64,000 bases of DNA from Hypericum androsaemum (taxonomy: Eukaryota > Streptophyta > Magnoliopsida > Malpighiales > Hypericaceae), in contig OZ023186.1 in assembly GCA_963995505.1 (NCBI GenBank), positions 5,084,001 to 5,148,000 of the forward strand, written 5' to 3'. The stretch's first letter is position 1. Each line of letters opens with the position of its first letter. Below are positions 31,505-45,126 of the stretch, one piece after another. The notes under the pieces were generated by a model. It was not told the origin of the DNA. It saw only the letters and a list, made by a program, of their open reading frames with translations, and did not search any database. Position numbers and translations under genes: made by a program.

Positions 31505-34500
31505 TTACCTGATCCCTGAAGCCATGGTAAAACCGTGAGATTCTCGAAGTGGCTTGACCTCCGGCATCAGCTTCACCAGTGGACACAGACATAGTGTCTC
31601 ATGTGTACAATGGAAATCGATATCTTTGTTAGAATTTACAGGAACAAGGACACCGTTCCGGAAAACAAAGCTCGTGTCCGTGCCGATTTGCTCATCGGTG
31701 GAGTTATTTGTTTCAGCAGTTGCACATCCGTCGACTGAGTGACAGCCACAATCCCTTGCTGCTAGGAATCTGCTGTCCGGACTACTGCAGTCACAGCCAC
31801 CCCCTTCGGTGTTACCGTCTTTGATAGCAATGTCGATACTTCTAACATGGTCAACTTTTCTAATAACTGAAATAAGCTCCACAGACAATGACTCGACAGC
31901 ATCATGGATATCTTCTACTGACCAATTGCCATCAGATCCCAAGTTAGCAGCGAGGATTCTCTCTAACGTACTGCGGAGAACAGCTAGGCATCTAGAGCAA
32001 CAACGATAAGAACAAGTAGTAGGGGGTTCAGCAGAAAAGGTAGCAGATATGGCAGGTGAGCCATTGGTATGTTCAGAATTTCCGCTGGTAACAGGATTGT
32101 CATGCTCAGATCTCGTTTCATTTTCCACTCTATCTGATTCCTTAATCTGGTCAGAGAAGTTGCAGGCAGATGATCCCAATGCATGCAACCCACCTGAATT
32201 CCCCAAGCCATCGTGAGAAAGTGCAACGAGTTCTTCGGACACAAATCCATCTGGATGCTTCAAGAACTCGGACTTCCCATCTAAATTGGTGAGATCCTTG
32301 GTGTTCTCAGGATCACACTGCCCAAGAGTAGTCCCATTTTCCTCAGCAAACAAATCATTAGCACCCGTGCGCTGATTACATTTACTGAGGATGCTACCAT
32401 CAGAAGTAATGATCTGTTGTGGAGCCTCATCTTCTGCAAGTGCAGCAATGCAGCCAGAATGGCACAAAGGATTTTCTTTATCAGATTCGAGCCCAAAGTT
32501 CACAGTAGCCTGTTTCTTTTGTGCTTCCAAGCATTTAGAAGACAGATGGCTCCCATTTCCATCAGATTTTTCACCTTTAAGTGAATCCATGCCAGAAACA
32601 CTTTCTTGAAGCTCAATGGTTACTGGCTTCGGGTCTTCTCTTGTACTTTGAACATCAACATCTAAACTGAAAACGAGAATTGCCAGTTAAGATACAACCT
32701 GTAAGTTACATAAATATAAATGGCAAAAAGATAAGCCATGAAGTTACCTCTGTAGGGTAAAAGTCCAGTTATTCACCATATCCTCCAGATAAGCCACTTG
32801 TGATAACAGACGTACATACTGGTGTCTCTCGTTACTAGACTGCATTTGTTCACTAATTTGCCCCACTAAAAGCTGAAGAACTTTCCTTACTTCAAAGGAA
32901 ACCTCTCTAAGTGACTTGTATTCCCCTCTGTAAGCCAACAAACCGACAGCCACCAAGCCTCTAACAACACCGCATATCTCTTTGTTTTTAGTGATACCTG
33001 CGACACTTGTACCAAACACCTTATCTAATGGGTCACAGGGACGAATAATGCAAGAATTGAAAGGCCATCCCTTCCAAGATCTGCTGATGTCTACACACGG
33101 ACCTTCTTTGAGTTTGGATGTCACCCAACAAAGTTCAGCAAAGTGTGGATACAGCAAAATTTGATATCCAAAGGTAGACATAGCTAATAAAAAGCTTGGC
33201 TTGCCTCTTAAGCTTCGGATATTAGGTGGCACTGGAGCTCCTACCACAGAATCATGAGGCAATTGCACTGTAGCCTTATCGTTAGTATACTGCTCCATTT
33301 TTGAGCAATCTTTAGAAGAATTAGAAATGTTCATATCCTGGTATGGCCGTGCATTTGTGTGAGTTCGCTGATGTAGTAACTGAATATAAAATCTTATCAA
33401 GTTGCTCAACAACTCTGCGGCAGAAAGCCTGAGGATAGCCTCATGGTTGAAATCTTCATCCAAATCCACACAGAATCTAGGCATTGTGCGCTGGCAATTT
33501 ATGCTAGAGTGATTTGAGATGTCAAAGTTAAAGAACTGCCTAACTTCCTCAGGAAGTCCTTGAAACGGGATATCTGAAGTCGCCTGACATCATGCAAAAA
33601 GAATAGAATTACTTGCAAAGTAACAGACAGATTTTCCAGTCATCATTTTCTAAACGAGTGAATAAATCCATCACCTTATGCGCTATGCAAAGACAAATAC
33701 ATCATTCCATAGCAAGGATTTAGCAACGGTAACCGAGCCTAGCCAATCCAAATTGAAACATATTGCCCTTGCATCCTATAGTACTTCAAATCGAAGTTGT
33801 TATGCCAGTCCGAAGCTACATATGCACTAAATTAAGCAGGGAAAGATGAAGAGACATACCATTATAGTCAAAGAAGTTGACACGCATATGGACTCCAGCT
33901 GCTCAACAAATAAGTTCCATAAATGCGAGACAATTTGGGTAGCAGCTTGGTGATTTACAGTTTCAGGTGACTTGCATAAATCACTAGTTTCCCCCTCGAC
34001 ATTTGGGAAGTGAGAGGCATCAGGAGATGCATTGTCAGAATCATTGGTGATCTCCACGGCCCATAAATCAACTCTTGGCATAAATATGAAACATGATGAC
34101 GAGCTAGAACATTTTACTGTCAGGGCAACAGACAATCATAAGTAAGATCTAACACATACTCATTCAAAATGCATGCAAAAATTTGCTCCAGAATACACCA
34201 TCAGAGTTTACGGGTGACTGTGAAGCCTATTTTCTTGAAACCAGTTTTAACTTTCAATCCCAATTCTGCCACTGTCAGCCAACATAGAACCACTAAAACA
34301 TGTTTACATCATGAAATAATTAGTCCCCATCTTCCATATATGTATGACATATCAATCAAAATTCAACAGAAAATATTATGGAATGCCAAGGTTTTAAATT
34401 TGAGTTCAAGGTCGGACCACTACGCCATGTTTACATCATGAAAGAATTAGTCCCCACTTGCCATATGTGTATTACATATCAATCAAAGTTCCGAAGAAAA

Positions 34501-37500
34501 GATTTGCTAAAGCTTATGGAATGCCAAGGTTTTAAATTTGAGTTCCAGGTCAAACTTATTGGAATATCAGCACTGGTCAGAATTCAACATTCTACTTATG
34601 GGCCTTTATAAAAGTGGAATGCAAGCTTCCAGAATGACATTGAAGAAAACCCTCAAGAATCTGCTTTCTTTCTTTCCATACTCCCAAAGGTAAAGTTCAG
34701 AGATAAGAGTTCTAGTCTTGAGGAACCATTTTTTTTAAAAGAATTATCTTGAGGAAACAAGTTGATCTGCAACTTTGTGCACTTGTATGGTTGTGGCACA
34801 ACCGCATATTCTTAAAAAACAGCAGAACAATATCCGCAGATTCAGGCATCATTAAATCAGTGTTTTCAACATGTCCAGGCTTCTCATAGCATTGTTCCCC
34901 CATTTATCCTCCAATTTTATAGAAAGGACTATTGGTTCATGGTAGCAAATATCAGATTAAAAGACAATTTTAATTCTCCAACACTAGATCAAAAGACCAC
35001 CAATATTACCTCATATCTTTGTTTAAATTTTATTTGAAGTAACAACAAATAAGGCATATCTTCAGCCCATTAAATCCGTTACTTGCTAAGAATTTTTCAA
35101 GTAAAGAGTATCCAAAGCAAGCATATAACCCAGTACTGAACGACAAGTACTTTTCCATATCAGTTAAATCTTCAGCCTTACAAGTCAAATAGTTGGGCCG
35201 AAACCTAAGGGTATTACATGCTGAGAATATAAATACGGTCTCTCTTCTTCAAAAAAAGACAAACTTGTTTTGAATGATGGGAGATTCCTTGTTAACATTT
35301 CCTCATCAGAAAAGCATATTTAGGTGAAAACATGCAGGCCCAATTCCCAAAAGCAACAAGAATCAACATAGTTGAAAGACAAGAAGAGAAAGAGAGACAG
35401 GGGGGCAGGGTACGTACACAATAATTGAGTAATCCCTAGTACCATATCGCCGTGTCCTTCATGAGAGAAAGTTGCCAAGTCAACCTTGTGAATCTCAGTA
35501 TTGCCAACAAAACACTGAAGAATGCATGATGCAAGGTGCCTCTGCCCAGATCTAGGACTCCCCGCAATCAACACCCGGAAACTGGTTTTCATTCCTGATG
35601 AGAGAGATGTGCTTCTGATCACATGAGAGCACACACGCCCAAAACACCCAGTGGAAGCTTCCAAATCAACAAAGTCATCCTCGGCATTGTCGGCGAAAGA
35701 ATCACTGATATCCCCACCCAATATACCAGAATTTGAAAGCTTCCTCTGCAATGCTTTCACCACGTCTGCTTCTTCAAGTAAATGATTAATGTGAGACCAC
35801 CACATTTCAGAAGGCATATTCTTTTTCTCCAGCGATGAGATCATTACACTTTCAACACTTTTAGCAGCTCTTAAAAGAGAATTAGGCAGCGAGAGTCGTT
35901 CATCAAGATAGAGCGAAACAAGCAAAGTTAACAATGGCCGCATGAAAGAAGAGGTGAGGTGAGTGGGAAGAGGATTGGACACCAAATCATGAACAGCTAT
36001 TCCATCTACTCTACGTGAGCCTGGAGGGGAGGCACACGCTAAAGCCTCGAGCCAATCCCTCTCTTCAACTGCAAATTTTGGAAGAGGTGGAAGTTTATTT
36101 CCAGGATTCCTCTGTCCAGCTGCAGTCAAAACTTCGTGCAAAGGAAAATTCCTCTTCAAAGCAATAATTGCAGCTTGAGTACAAAGAGCCTGAAGATCAG
36201 CACCAGCAAAACCTATGGTTTTTTTGGCAATCCAATCTAACAAGGATCCATCGACAGGTCTCAGCCACCTTTGCGTATGGAGAGAAAGAATGGCAGCTCT
36301 ATCCTTGACTGAGGGCAATGGGAAGTAAATCTCCCTATCAAATCTTCCAGGCCTACGCAATGCTGAATCAACAGCCTCTGGTCGGTTCGTAGCACCTATT
36401 ACAACCACTGATCCACGAGATTTTAAACCATCCATCAGAGCAAGTAATGTGGAGACAACTGAATTGTGTGTCTGATCTTGTTGCCTCGTACGACAGGGTG
36501 CCAACCCATCTACCTCGTCAAAGAATATTATAGAGGGCTGACATTTCTCTGCAACCTGAAATAAGAGTCGTAGCTGACGCTCAGCATCACCAACATACTT
36601 ACCCAAGCAATCAGCTCCCTTTCGAGCAAAATATGCTATTCTTTTATCACCACGAGCACAAGCCCCAATCAATGCTCGCACAACAAGAGTTTTACCAGTT
36701 CCTGGATGACCATGCAAGAGAACACCCCGAGGAGGCTTAATTCCTAGGTTGCTAAAGAATTCAGGATATAGAAGTGGTAAAATGACCACTTCCTTCAAGC
36801 ACTGGATAACATCCTGAAGTCCAGCAACAGATTCCCAACCATCAAATAACTGTCCACTCTCGGCACTCGACCCCCCAATGTACACTGGGGCTATTCTCAA
36901 CAAATCTCGCTGAAGCCTTTTGCTTTCACGTTTCAGAAATTCTTCATCCTCGCCACAGTTTTCCAACCATTTTTCTTCAGCTTCGACATCTTTTCGCCAA
37001 GCATCATTGGATTGCTTCCTTATCTCCATCTTCATTTTCTTGGCTTTCAGTTTCCCTAACCGCCTATGAGATTGATGACCGTGACGTTGAAAAAGGTGTT
37101 TATGATCAGTGCATGCTATTAGAAACTTGAGATGATCGAAAACACAGCAATTGGCTCTTGCACAAGGCTGAAGAAGAAAAGTTGGGCAATATCAGTCATA
37201 GATTTGAAATGACAATCAAACACCTAGCAATGCAAAAATCAATATAGATTACTAACCAAATGGTATGTTTTGTTGCACCGATCAACACGACATCCAATAG
37301 TTGCCCCCGGCCTTCCACAGCGAGTGCATTTTAATGCTCTTCCTCTGCAGAGTGCAGCCCGCACACTTTTCAGGCGACCCAAACCAGCAAAGTAAACCTG
37401 AAAACACACGAGATGCCGACTCAAATCTTCTACAAGATGAAAATTATTTCTTATATCCTGATAAAGTTCTCACAATTTTGACACAAAAGAGAGATTCTGT

Positions 37501-40102
37501 TATTGGCACTAGCCACTAGGCTAAGACCAGCAGACAAGTAAAAGCAACCGGACAGCCCAAAAACTTGGTCTTTTCATGGGTTTCTAATATTTTCCTGTGG
37601 CGGCCTATACACCTTTCAGGTGACCACGAACCAGCAAAGTAAACCCGATAACATGAGATCCCGACTCAAATCTTATACAAGATGATAATTATTTTCTAAA
37701 ATATACAAAGATGTGTCCTGATAAAGTTCAAATCATTTTAACACAAACAAGAAAAATACTGTTATTGGCACTATGCTAAGACGAGAAGACAAGTAAAAGC
37801 AACTCGACAGTCCAAGAAGTTAAGCGCATAAGCGGGCTTCACTACCTTTCTAAGCACAGCAGGTAAATATTATAAGGTCCTTTGATAGAAAAAAGATATT
37901 TTGATTGGCAAAGCTTCCATTGTGTATTTCCCTTATTTTCTTCATGACACTTCTGTTCCATGCATCCTAAAAATAATGAAAACTAGGCAACCCCATTTAG
38001 ACCAGAACTAACCCTCACACAATTCTTATAACAAATATTATGAACAGAAACCCACTCAATGTAGCATTTGCAGAAAAATTCACACCCTTCCACCAGGTAA
38101 ATTGAAAAAGAAAATGAGCATGAATCAATGTTCAAGACAGAACCTCAGGACTCCACACAGCACAGTGTTGGTGAACCCATATTCCAGCTATACCAAACCG
38201 GTCATTTATAGGACCCAATAAACGGCCAAGCCACTCAGGTTCATCGCCAAATCCATCCCAGATGTCATAATTAGGCTCCTCAGAAGCTGATGAACCACCA
38301 TACAGCTCCTTGTCACTGTCCCCAGCATCTTGTTCCAACCTCTTTGGTGGTCTTCCATCATTCCCGCAGCCACATAAACCACACTTCCTTCCCTGCTTAA
38401 TCCGTGGCTTGCTAAGAACATCAGCTGAGCACTTCATCAATTTGTTTTCATTTAGCTCCTTCCCATCTTCAACTAATATTTCATTACAAGGAACCTCTTC
38501 TTCACTGTTCATGGCTCCATCCTTCACCTCCTCAACCAAATTCGCATCAACTTGAACAGGCGGAACAGCATCCTTATCACTCTCCCCATCCAAATCATTC
38601 ACCTCCTCCTCCACTTCAACATCTTCACATTCCTCATTTTCCACCATTTCATCTTGACCAACCATCATCCCTGATCCCAAACCAACTGACCCTCCTTCCT
38701 CCCTGGTCCCACCAGCCACTTCACTAACAAACAGTACTTCATCCTTCTTATTCTCACGGAAAACACGACCAGCAATCATTGGCTCATCTCCCACACTCCC
38801 ACTAACCATCTCACCAACAGCCAATTTAAGCTCATTACCCTCACCTTCACCAACAAACTCCGCATCGTCGGCCGCACCTCCCTCCACCACCTTCATCTCA
38901 TTCCCATTCCCATCCTCATCCAACCCACCATTCTCTCCTTCCCCACCCCTCGCCTCGTCTTCGTCATCATTACTGCTCCAATTCCCTTCAGCCTCTAATC
39001 CACTCAATGCCTGAAACTTGCCCTGCCTCACCAACTCCAGATTCCCCTCAACCTCCTCCACCGCTGAATCAAAATTATTAACCACCTTCCTGTCCTTCAA
39101 ACCCCTAACCATCTCACTGTCAGCCAATGTAAGGTCATCCCCATCACTCCCACCTTCACCAACAAACGCTGCATTATCAGCCGCACCTTTGTCTCCAACC
39201 ACCTTCATCCCATCCACATCGACCTCTCTCCCACTGCTAGCCTCTTCGTCGTCATCCTTTCCACGCCTACTTCCTCCAGCCCCTAATCCACTCACCACCT
39301 CTAGATTTCCCTCAACCTCCTCCACCACATAATGAAAACCCTTCCTCTTCTTCTTTGTCCTCCAGCCCTTCTTAACCACCTTTCCACCCCTCGAACGCCT
39401 AACCATCCCACCTACGGTCAATGTAGGCTCACCCCCCTCCCTTCCACCTTCACCGACAAAAGCCACATCATCAGCCACACCTTCCTCTTCCACCACCTTC
39501 ATATCAATCCCATCCTCATCCAACCCGACATTCTCTCCTTCCCCACCGCTTGCCTCGTCCTCGTCCTCGTCATCCTCACCGCTCCAATTCCCCTCAATCC
39601 CATATCCACTCGGCGTCTTAACCTTCCCCGGACTCACCACCACCAGATTCTCCTCCTCCTCGTCCGCCACGAAATCAAAACTCCTCTTCTTCTTCCTCCT
39701 CCGTCCCCTCTTAACTACCTTCCCCCCGCCCCTTGAACCCCTACTCCTCGACCTCAACCGCGACCTCCAGCTCCCCGCCGCATCCACATTCGAACCGTCC
39801 GAATCACCGCTCTCCCCCTCCTCCTTCACCTTCGCTTTCCCCTTACCTAACTCCCCTGATTTCCTCCTCTTCTTCGCCGGAGGCGGGGACAAATCGAGCA
39901 CCGCCGGAGGCCGGCGCACTCTGGAGCTCCGCCGGACCTCCTCCGCCCCTACCTCACCGCCTTCGCTGTTGCCTTCGCCGTCACCGCGGCTCCGGTCGGC
40001 GTGGTTTTGGGAGAAGACGCTGTCGCATATAGCGTCGAGCCTCTTCCGCTTCATCCGAAGCCGAGAGCCCCTCGGCGACGGCGTCGTCGAAGCCGACTTC
40101 AT
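31505..40102 (-). CDS. large chromatin-type AAA ATPase with extended PHD finger (BRAT1-partner-like)
   Basis: Six exons give 2034 residues: 40102-38144, 37397-37257, 37167-35418, 34116-33860, 33583-32748 and 32666-31505. The N-terminal ~560 residues are low-complexity, with basic clusters (KKRRKSG, RSSRVRRPP) alternating with very acidic runs. An extended PHD-type Cys/His region follows (CGLCGCG near 574 to CTRCGRPGATIGC and PCARANCCVF, ~565-715). An AAA domain has Walker A GHPGTGKT (~853-860), Walker B IIFFDEVDG (~915) and an arginine-finger loop RRPGRFDRE (~971). A second P-loop-like domain is degenerate (GSPRSGQRHL; FMPRVDLW without acidic pair). I recall this architecture from Arabidopsis At3g15120, named BRP1, partner of the bromodomain ATPase BRAT1 (moderate recall). 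A nuclear chromatin role is inferred. ATG 40102 is the first in frame. The end is less certain, since atcag|gtaaaa at 31508 could be a donor. Confidence 0.88.
34299..34551. repeat. tandem duplication in intron 4-side of the AAA gene (intron 3)
   Basis: Two copies (34299-34413 and 34426-34551) begin catgtttacatcatgaaa and end taaatttgagttc(a/c)aggtc. The second carries about 11 extra bases near 34497-34515. Both lie within the 1.3-kb intron between exons 3 and 4. Confidence 0.85.
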
Positions 40103-40337
40103 TTCGCCTCCTTCTCTTGTCGTATTATTGCATATTCGATGGATAACGGGTTCACTCGCCGGAGGAGAAATGGGTCGGATCTGCGAGTGAGACCATCGGT
40201 TCGAGACAAATAACAACTATTTTTTTATTTCGATAATTAATAATTTTCTTGTTTATATCACCCATCAACCAATATAAGTTCGAGATAAATAAAAACTGTA
40301 AAAAATATTTTCTAAAAATTAATTGTCATATATTTTT

Positions 40338-41493
40338 GTGAAAAAGATAGATAAGTACCTTTGTAGTTTCACATTTTTATAACGGGGTATTCCGTGATTT
40401 CAAATTGGTAATTTAGTCCTTGTAGTTTTTGAAAGTTTTCCTGGACAGGTCCAGGGTAGCTACCTGTCAATGTGGTATTCGAACGACGTCGTTTTTGGTC
40501 CTACGTGGCTGACACGTGAGTTTAACTATTACTGATGTATAATATGGTAAATTATAAAAAAAATGTTTTAAATTAAAATCATGTTTGGTCCTCGGTCGTC
40601 ATCTTCGTCTCCAACGCCATCATCGAGGAGTTAGCCAACACCAATTCCTCCGTCACCATCGTCTCCAACGTCATCCTCGAGGAGAGAGGCTCGTGGATGG
40701 CAAGATCCTGGCTCGCTATAGCTGTAGAAGACGATGGGTTTGCCATTTTCGTGCTTCCTGTTGCCGATGAACATCCGGTCACCAACCTCCGTCGGGGAAG
40801 ATCGGCTTGAAGATGGTCGGGGAAGATGGTCAGGTGGTGCGACCAGATGGTCGGGGAAATCGAATAACCTTCATAGATTAGAAAATGGATGTTCCCCAAT
40901 CCAAATCCCCAACTGCTTCTCCCTCCCCAAAACTGCCCCCACAACCTCCTCTAACGCGTCTCCCATCCATGCGCCAGCTTCGGCCCCGGCCTCTTCCATC
41001 GTCCCCTCCGTGGCCCTATCCTCTGCTCCGGCCAGCTCCTCGCCGATTCCCTTAGGTCCCACTACCTCTTCCAGGACCATCACCCCCATAAGCCCCGCGG
41101 TTAGGTCACCGGCTTGCACCCCGGCCTTCATCCCTGGAAACAGCTCCGCCTCCACCAGAGGAGCTGCCCTTCTGACTTTCGTGAGGGCCGCGTCCTGCAT
41201 TTTGGCTTTGTTAATGTAGATCTAAGGCCTTTCGTAGCGGGCGGTCGTTTGCGATTAGAAGTAAGAGGAGGGGAGGAGGAGGAAGAAGAAGAAGAGATGA
41301 GAGAGAGGAGGAAATTGGGGACTAAATATGTAATTTACATTACCCACGCGTCAGCCACGTAGGACCAAAAACAACGTCGTTCGAAGACCACATTGACGGG
41401 TAGCTACCCTGAACCTGCCCGAGAAAATTTTCAAAAACTCCAGGGACTAAATTATCAATTTGAAACCACAAGGTACTTATCTGTTGTTTTCCC
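40338..41493. mobile_element. Mutator-like non-autonomous element, 1156 bp, upstream of the AAA gene
   Basis: Inverted arms of about 170 bp share agataagtacctt, ggtaatttagtcc, agggtagctaccc and cgaacgacgtcgtttttggtcctacgtggctgac. The left arm has a short internal duplication. The flanks tatattttt (40329-40337) and tattttttt (41494-41502) fit a 9-bp TSD with one mismatch. The centre is GC-rich with codon-like composition (e.g. 40871-41200, minus) but no recognised family, so it may be captured genic DNA. The open frames in it are not annotated as genes. Confidence 0.7.
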
Positions 41494-41502
41494 TATTTTT
41501 TT

Positions 41503-43189
41503 CTCTTTTCTATTTTGACCAGAGACTAGGGCTAACTCGGATTGATCAGCGTGAAGCGGACGCCCTGTCGTTCGTTACAAGCATTTGATCAGGTCCAGCT
41601 TCCAAGAAGATTAGAAATTGTTAATTTGTTACAGGTTGTTTTCTCTTTCACCAAATTCCACCTTAATTAGCCGATTCATCTATTTTCGCGTTTGAAAATA
41701 ACACTTCTAAAAAAATAAAAAAGGCGTTAATTAATTAGAATTTAGATTTTCTCTTATTAATTAGAACTTAGATATAGTATGATTTGACAAAAATTTATAA
41801 TTTAAACCCTAATATGATGTAATTCATAATATAAATTTACCAAGGTCTTTAACAATCAACTAAGTAAACCTAAATTGGCTGAGACATCATTATTGGTATC
41901 CATCAAAAGAAAATAACTAATAGAGTATGAATAATTATTATTAAAAATGTGGTTGTATTGTACACGCATTATTGTGCGTTTTCTGGCTAGAAACATTCGG
42001 ACTCTGTCAGCTCATCATTTTGCATTTTTCGGACCAGAAAACGCATTTCTTAGTGGGGAAAAATATATATTTATGTCACCAAAAACGTCTCCATGGCCTA
42101 TCATATAATGTGTACTACCGAAGCCAATATTGTGTACCATCAAATGCGATGTAATGTGTTATATGAATATTCATTAAATGTCACAGAACAATCTTGTATT
42201 TTCTTTTTGTTGATCTCTCCCAAAAGTCTATCATTTGTCGTGTTCTGAGTATATGTATTGTTGTTCTATGTGTATGTTTCATTGTCGTGTAACTAATATG
42301 CCGTTGTCGTGTAACTAATGTGCCATTGGTATGTTTGCCTGCTGTGTCCTTGAAATTTTTGTGTGATGTAGCCTTGAGAAATTTTATCTGATGTGCCATT
42401 GTTGGTACACCATGTTGGTTTCAATGGGACATAACTAAAAATATAATTATAATTAATGATATCCTTAATTATAGGAATTCTCATAATTCTATGAGACATT
42501 TCTTTATTGAAAAAAGATATTTATTAATGAAAATAAGAGAAATATCTACCATTGAGAAAAATAATTAATGTCTTGTTTCGTAGAGAAATTAATGACACGC
42601 GCATTTCCAAAATATTACTACCTATTTACCAATATTACAAAAACACTATCCCACGTGTGGGCACAACTATTCTATTTTTCCGTTGTCTGATTCTTGCTGC
42701 CGAGTGCTGGGCTCCATTTTTTGGTATTTCATCTGACTTAGAATATTTTTTCTTGGTATCCCATTTAAGAAAAACTTCCCTTTTTTAACACCTTCCCAGA
42801 AATTTACCCCATATACTAGGCAGCTATATTAAAAGAAATGATGAACATCGTCGCATCTACATGATATTGCCATATTTAACATCCTGGTAACAAGAAGTTT
42901 TTAAGTACTTTATACTCATGGACAATGTCAAAGCAACAAGAAAACCAAAAAGAAACTGCTCAACTTTTGACGCTGCGACCTTTGTATAGGCCCCAAAGCT
43001 GTTTCATATTGCCTAACAAAGCCTATACCTGAGGAGGTCGATTCGCGGAAACAAGCCTCCACCTCTTTGAACGGGTCCCGAAATGCCTATACCATCTGCC
43101 TAACGGCCGCTGCAACAACAACTCAATCGCCGTATAACGTCAGGAAGTACGGCAACGGGGTTGATATATCCAGCCTTGAAGAGATCTGG
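41503..43189. other. intergenic, no gene recognised
   Basis: AT-rich, with a short direct repeat gttgtcgtgtaactaat near 42280 and 42304. The right part (about 42840-43189) is probably the 3' UTR of the OB-fold gene. No element boundary was found. Confidence 0.45.
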
Positions 43190-44904
43190 TCACTCCGCTA
43201 CGTTCACCAACTCATACTCGACAAGAGACAGATTATTATCTTCTTTGACTACAAAATCTGCAGCAGAGCCTGCAAGTTCAACACGGCCCCATTTGTCAAC
43301 CGCCAACCTCATAGATCCTTTGAACATGTCGATCTTTGCGTTTCGGAGTATAACAGTTGCATCGGGCTTCATGATATCAACTACAGGATAAGTGAACAAT
43401 AGAAGTTGTGATCAGAAATTTAACAAATAAGAACAAAGTTTTGTATGAGGAGACGAGAGCTTGGAAGTTGGGAACATTTGCCGAAATGAAGAACATATTC
43501 CTTTTCAAAGGAAGAGAAAGGGAACACAATTTTGAAGTGCACAAGAACATATGAGATGCTATGGAATCCAAACACAGAAAATCTCCGAAAGAGAAACAAA
43601 AGAAAAAAAGAATTTAACATTAAAGGGTTTTAGAATAGTTCTCCAATGAAATCCGCCGACATCGGATATAGACTACGCAAATCTGCATGTTTGTCAATCT
43701 CTGTAAACCTCGGCAATAAGAGGAGGATGGACAACGGATCTGCAATATGCAGCAAGTTCAGAAGTTCAATAAACAACTGCCAGACTAACTTGAACCGATG
43801 ACCTTTGACCAAACGGATCAAACCAAAGAGCGGAGATGAGAGGTAAAATATGAAACACAAGACGAACAAAGTCCGGATTAACAAATTCCCATAGCCCACA
43901 TTAAAGCTGCTGGCTCTATTAGAAAAGTTATCATTTATCATTTTATTGCAGACAAGCAGCAGACCGTACCCACTCGGCTATAGAAACAAGTAATGCAAGC
44001 TTATGAACTCAAGCAACTAAGCTTCCAAACTGTAGAACATCCTTCCACCATCAATCAAAGATAAGAAAATTCATCGCTCTTCCGACAGATCGAACGTCAT
44101 GCACTGGAATCTGTTCGACCATGTTACCATCTAAATGATCAAAGCACTCAACTTTACTTTCTGAATCAAACCCCAAATGTGACTGACTGACAACGACACA
44201 CTTTTGACTGAAATCTGGGAAGTTGAAGAGAAACAGAACTTCTTTGAAATCAATTCGAAAGAGAAACGAATTCCGGTTCCATTTTTTAATCAAAGGAAAT
44301 AGAATTCTTTTTCCATATTCATGTTTGAAACAAACGAGCAGTTTTTCCATCCAAAACATGTAATATTGGAAGTACATTAGGAATACAATGTACATTTACT
44401 CACAATTCATTTCTTAGTTCCTACGATTCATACCACTGTGACAAGGAATTCCAATCCCTAATTAGTAATAAACGCACCACACTAACTAAAACAAAATTCC
44501 ATTTCCAAAAAAAAAAAAAAACTTCTCAACCACATCGCTAGTTGCAAATACACTAAGATTGTTTATAAGCAGTGAAAATCTATCGATGCATTCACCGAAA
44601 GGGAAAAAAATGGAAAGAACACAAATCGAGAGGCAATGGAAACGACACCTTGATCGTTACGGGCAGTGAAGACGATAGTCCCGGTGTCGTCTCCGACGAC
44701 GCACTCCGCGATCCGCATCTGCCGGGGGGCGGCCGGTCGTCCGCCTTTCTGGAAGACGGTGTTGGAGCTGAGAACCTTGACGGTCAACGTGTGGCCGCCG
44801 GTGCCGGGCTTGAGCTGCTCAACCTTCACGAACACCGGCTTCCTCAGCTCTCTCTTCCCGCCTCCCGCCTGCGACGGCGTCGTCTGGCCGCCTTGCGTTG
44901 CCAT
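43190..44904 (-). CDS. small OB-fold nucleic-acid-binding protein (At4g28440-like)
   Basis: Two exons (44904-44649 and 43380-43190) split by a 1268-bp phase-1 intron give 148 residues. After a Gly/Gln/Thr N-terminus the protein reads KPVFVKVEQLKPGTGGHTLTV, then a core (MRIAECVVGDDTGTIVFTARNDQ). It ends VILRNAKIDMFKGSMRLAVDK with a conserved KEDNNLSLVEYELVNV tail. This closely matches the plant OB-fold family related to SOSS-B/hSSB single-strand DNA-binding proteins, in which five beta strands form the nucleic-acid surface. The length equals that family. ATG 44904 is the only good start. The cellular role of the plant proteins is poorly defined. A Mutator-like element begins 223 bp upstream of the ATG. 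Confidence 0.92.
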
Positions 44905-45126
44905 CCGATTAACTAATTTCTTCTAATTTAGGAAGTCCTTTTCGTTTGGTTGGGAAGTTTGTTTGTGGGTGCCTGTGGGTCCGGGATGGGTCCCACCAAA
45001 TGGCGGAATCTTTTGCTATCTTTGGCGGGTTCCGTTTGGGGAAAACGAAAGAAATGCAATCCACACGTGTTTTCTCCGTACAAAATGTTCGATTCAGATC
45101 GAATTACAAATGAAGATAAATTTTTT

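Noticed and set aside
31505..31520. An additional 3' exon of the AAA gene via the donor-like atcag|gtaaaa
   Set aside because: No convincing downstream exon was seen before 30.3 kb, and the TAA directly after the donor-like site gives a plausible natural end.
38206..38421. Overlapping minus-strand frame inside the AAA gene exon 1
   Set aside because: Out of phase with the exon that carries the extended PHD cysteines; no independent evidence.
39018..40032. Three plus-strand open frames of about 100-134 codons, Pro/Ser/Thr-rich
   Set aside because: They are antisense to the low-complexity first exon of the AAA gene; the biased codons of that exon keep the opposite strand open.
44572..44926. 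Plus-strand frames over the OB-fold gene first exon
   Set aside because: Shadows of the well-supported minus-strand exon, in GC-rich sequence.
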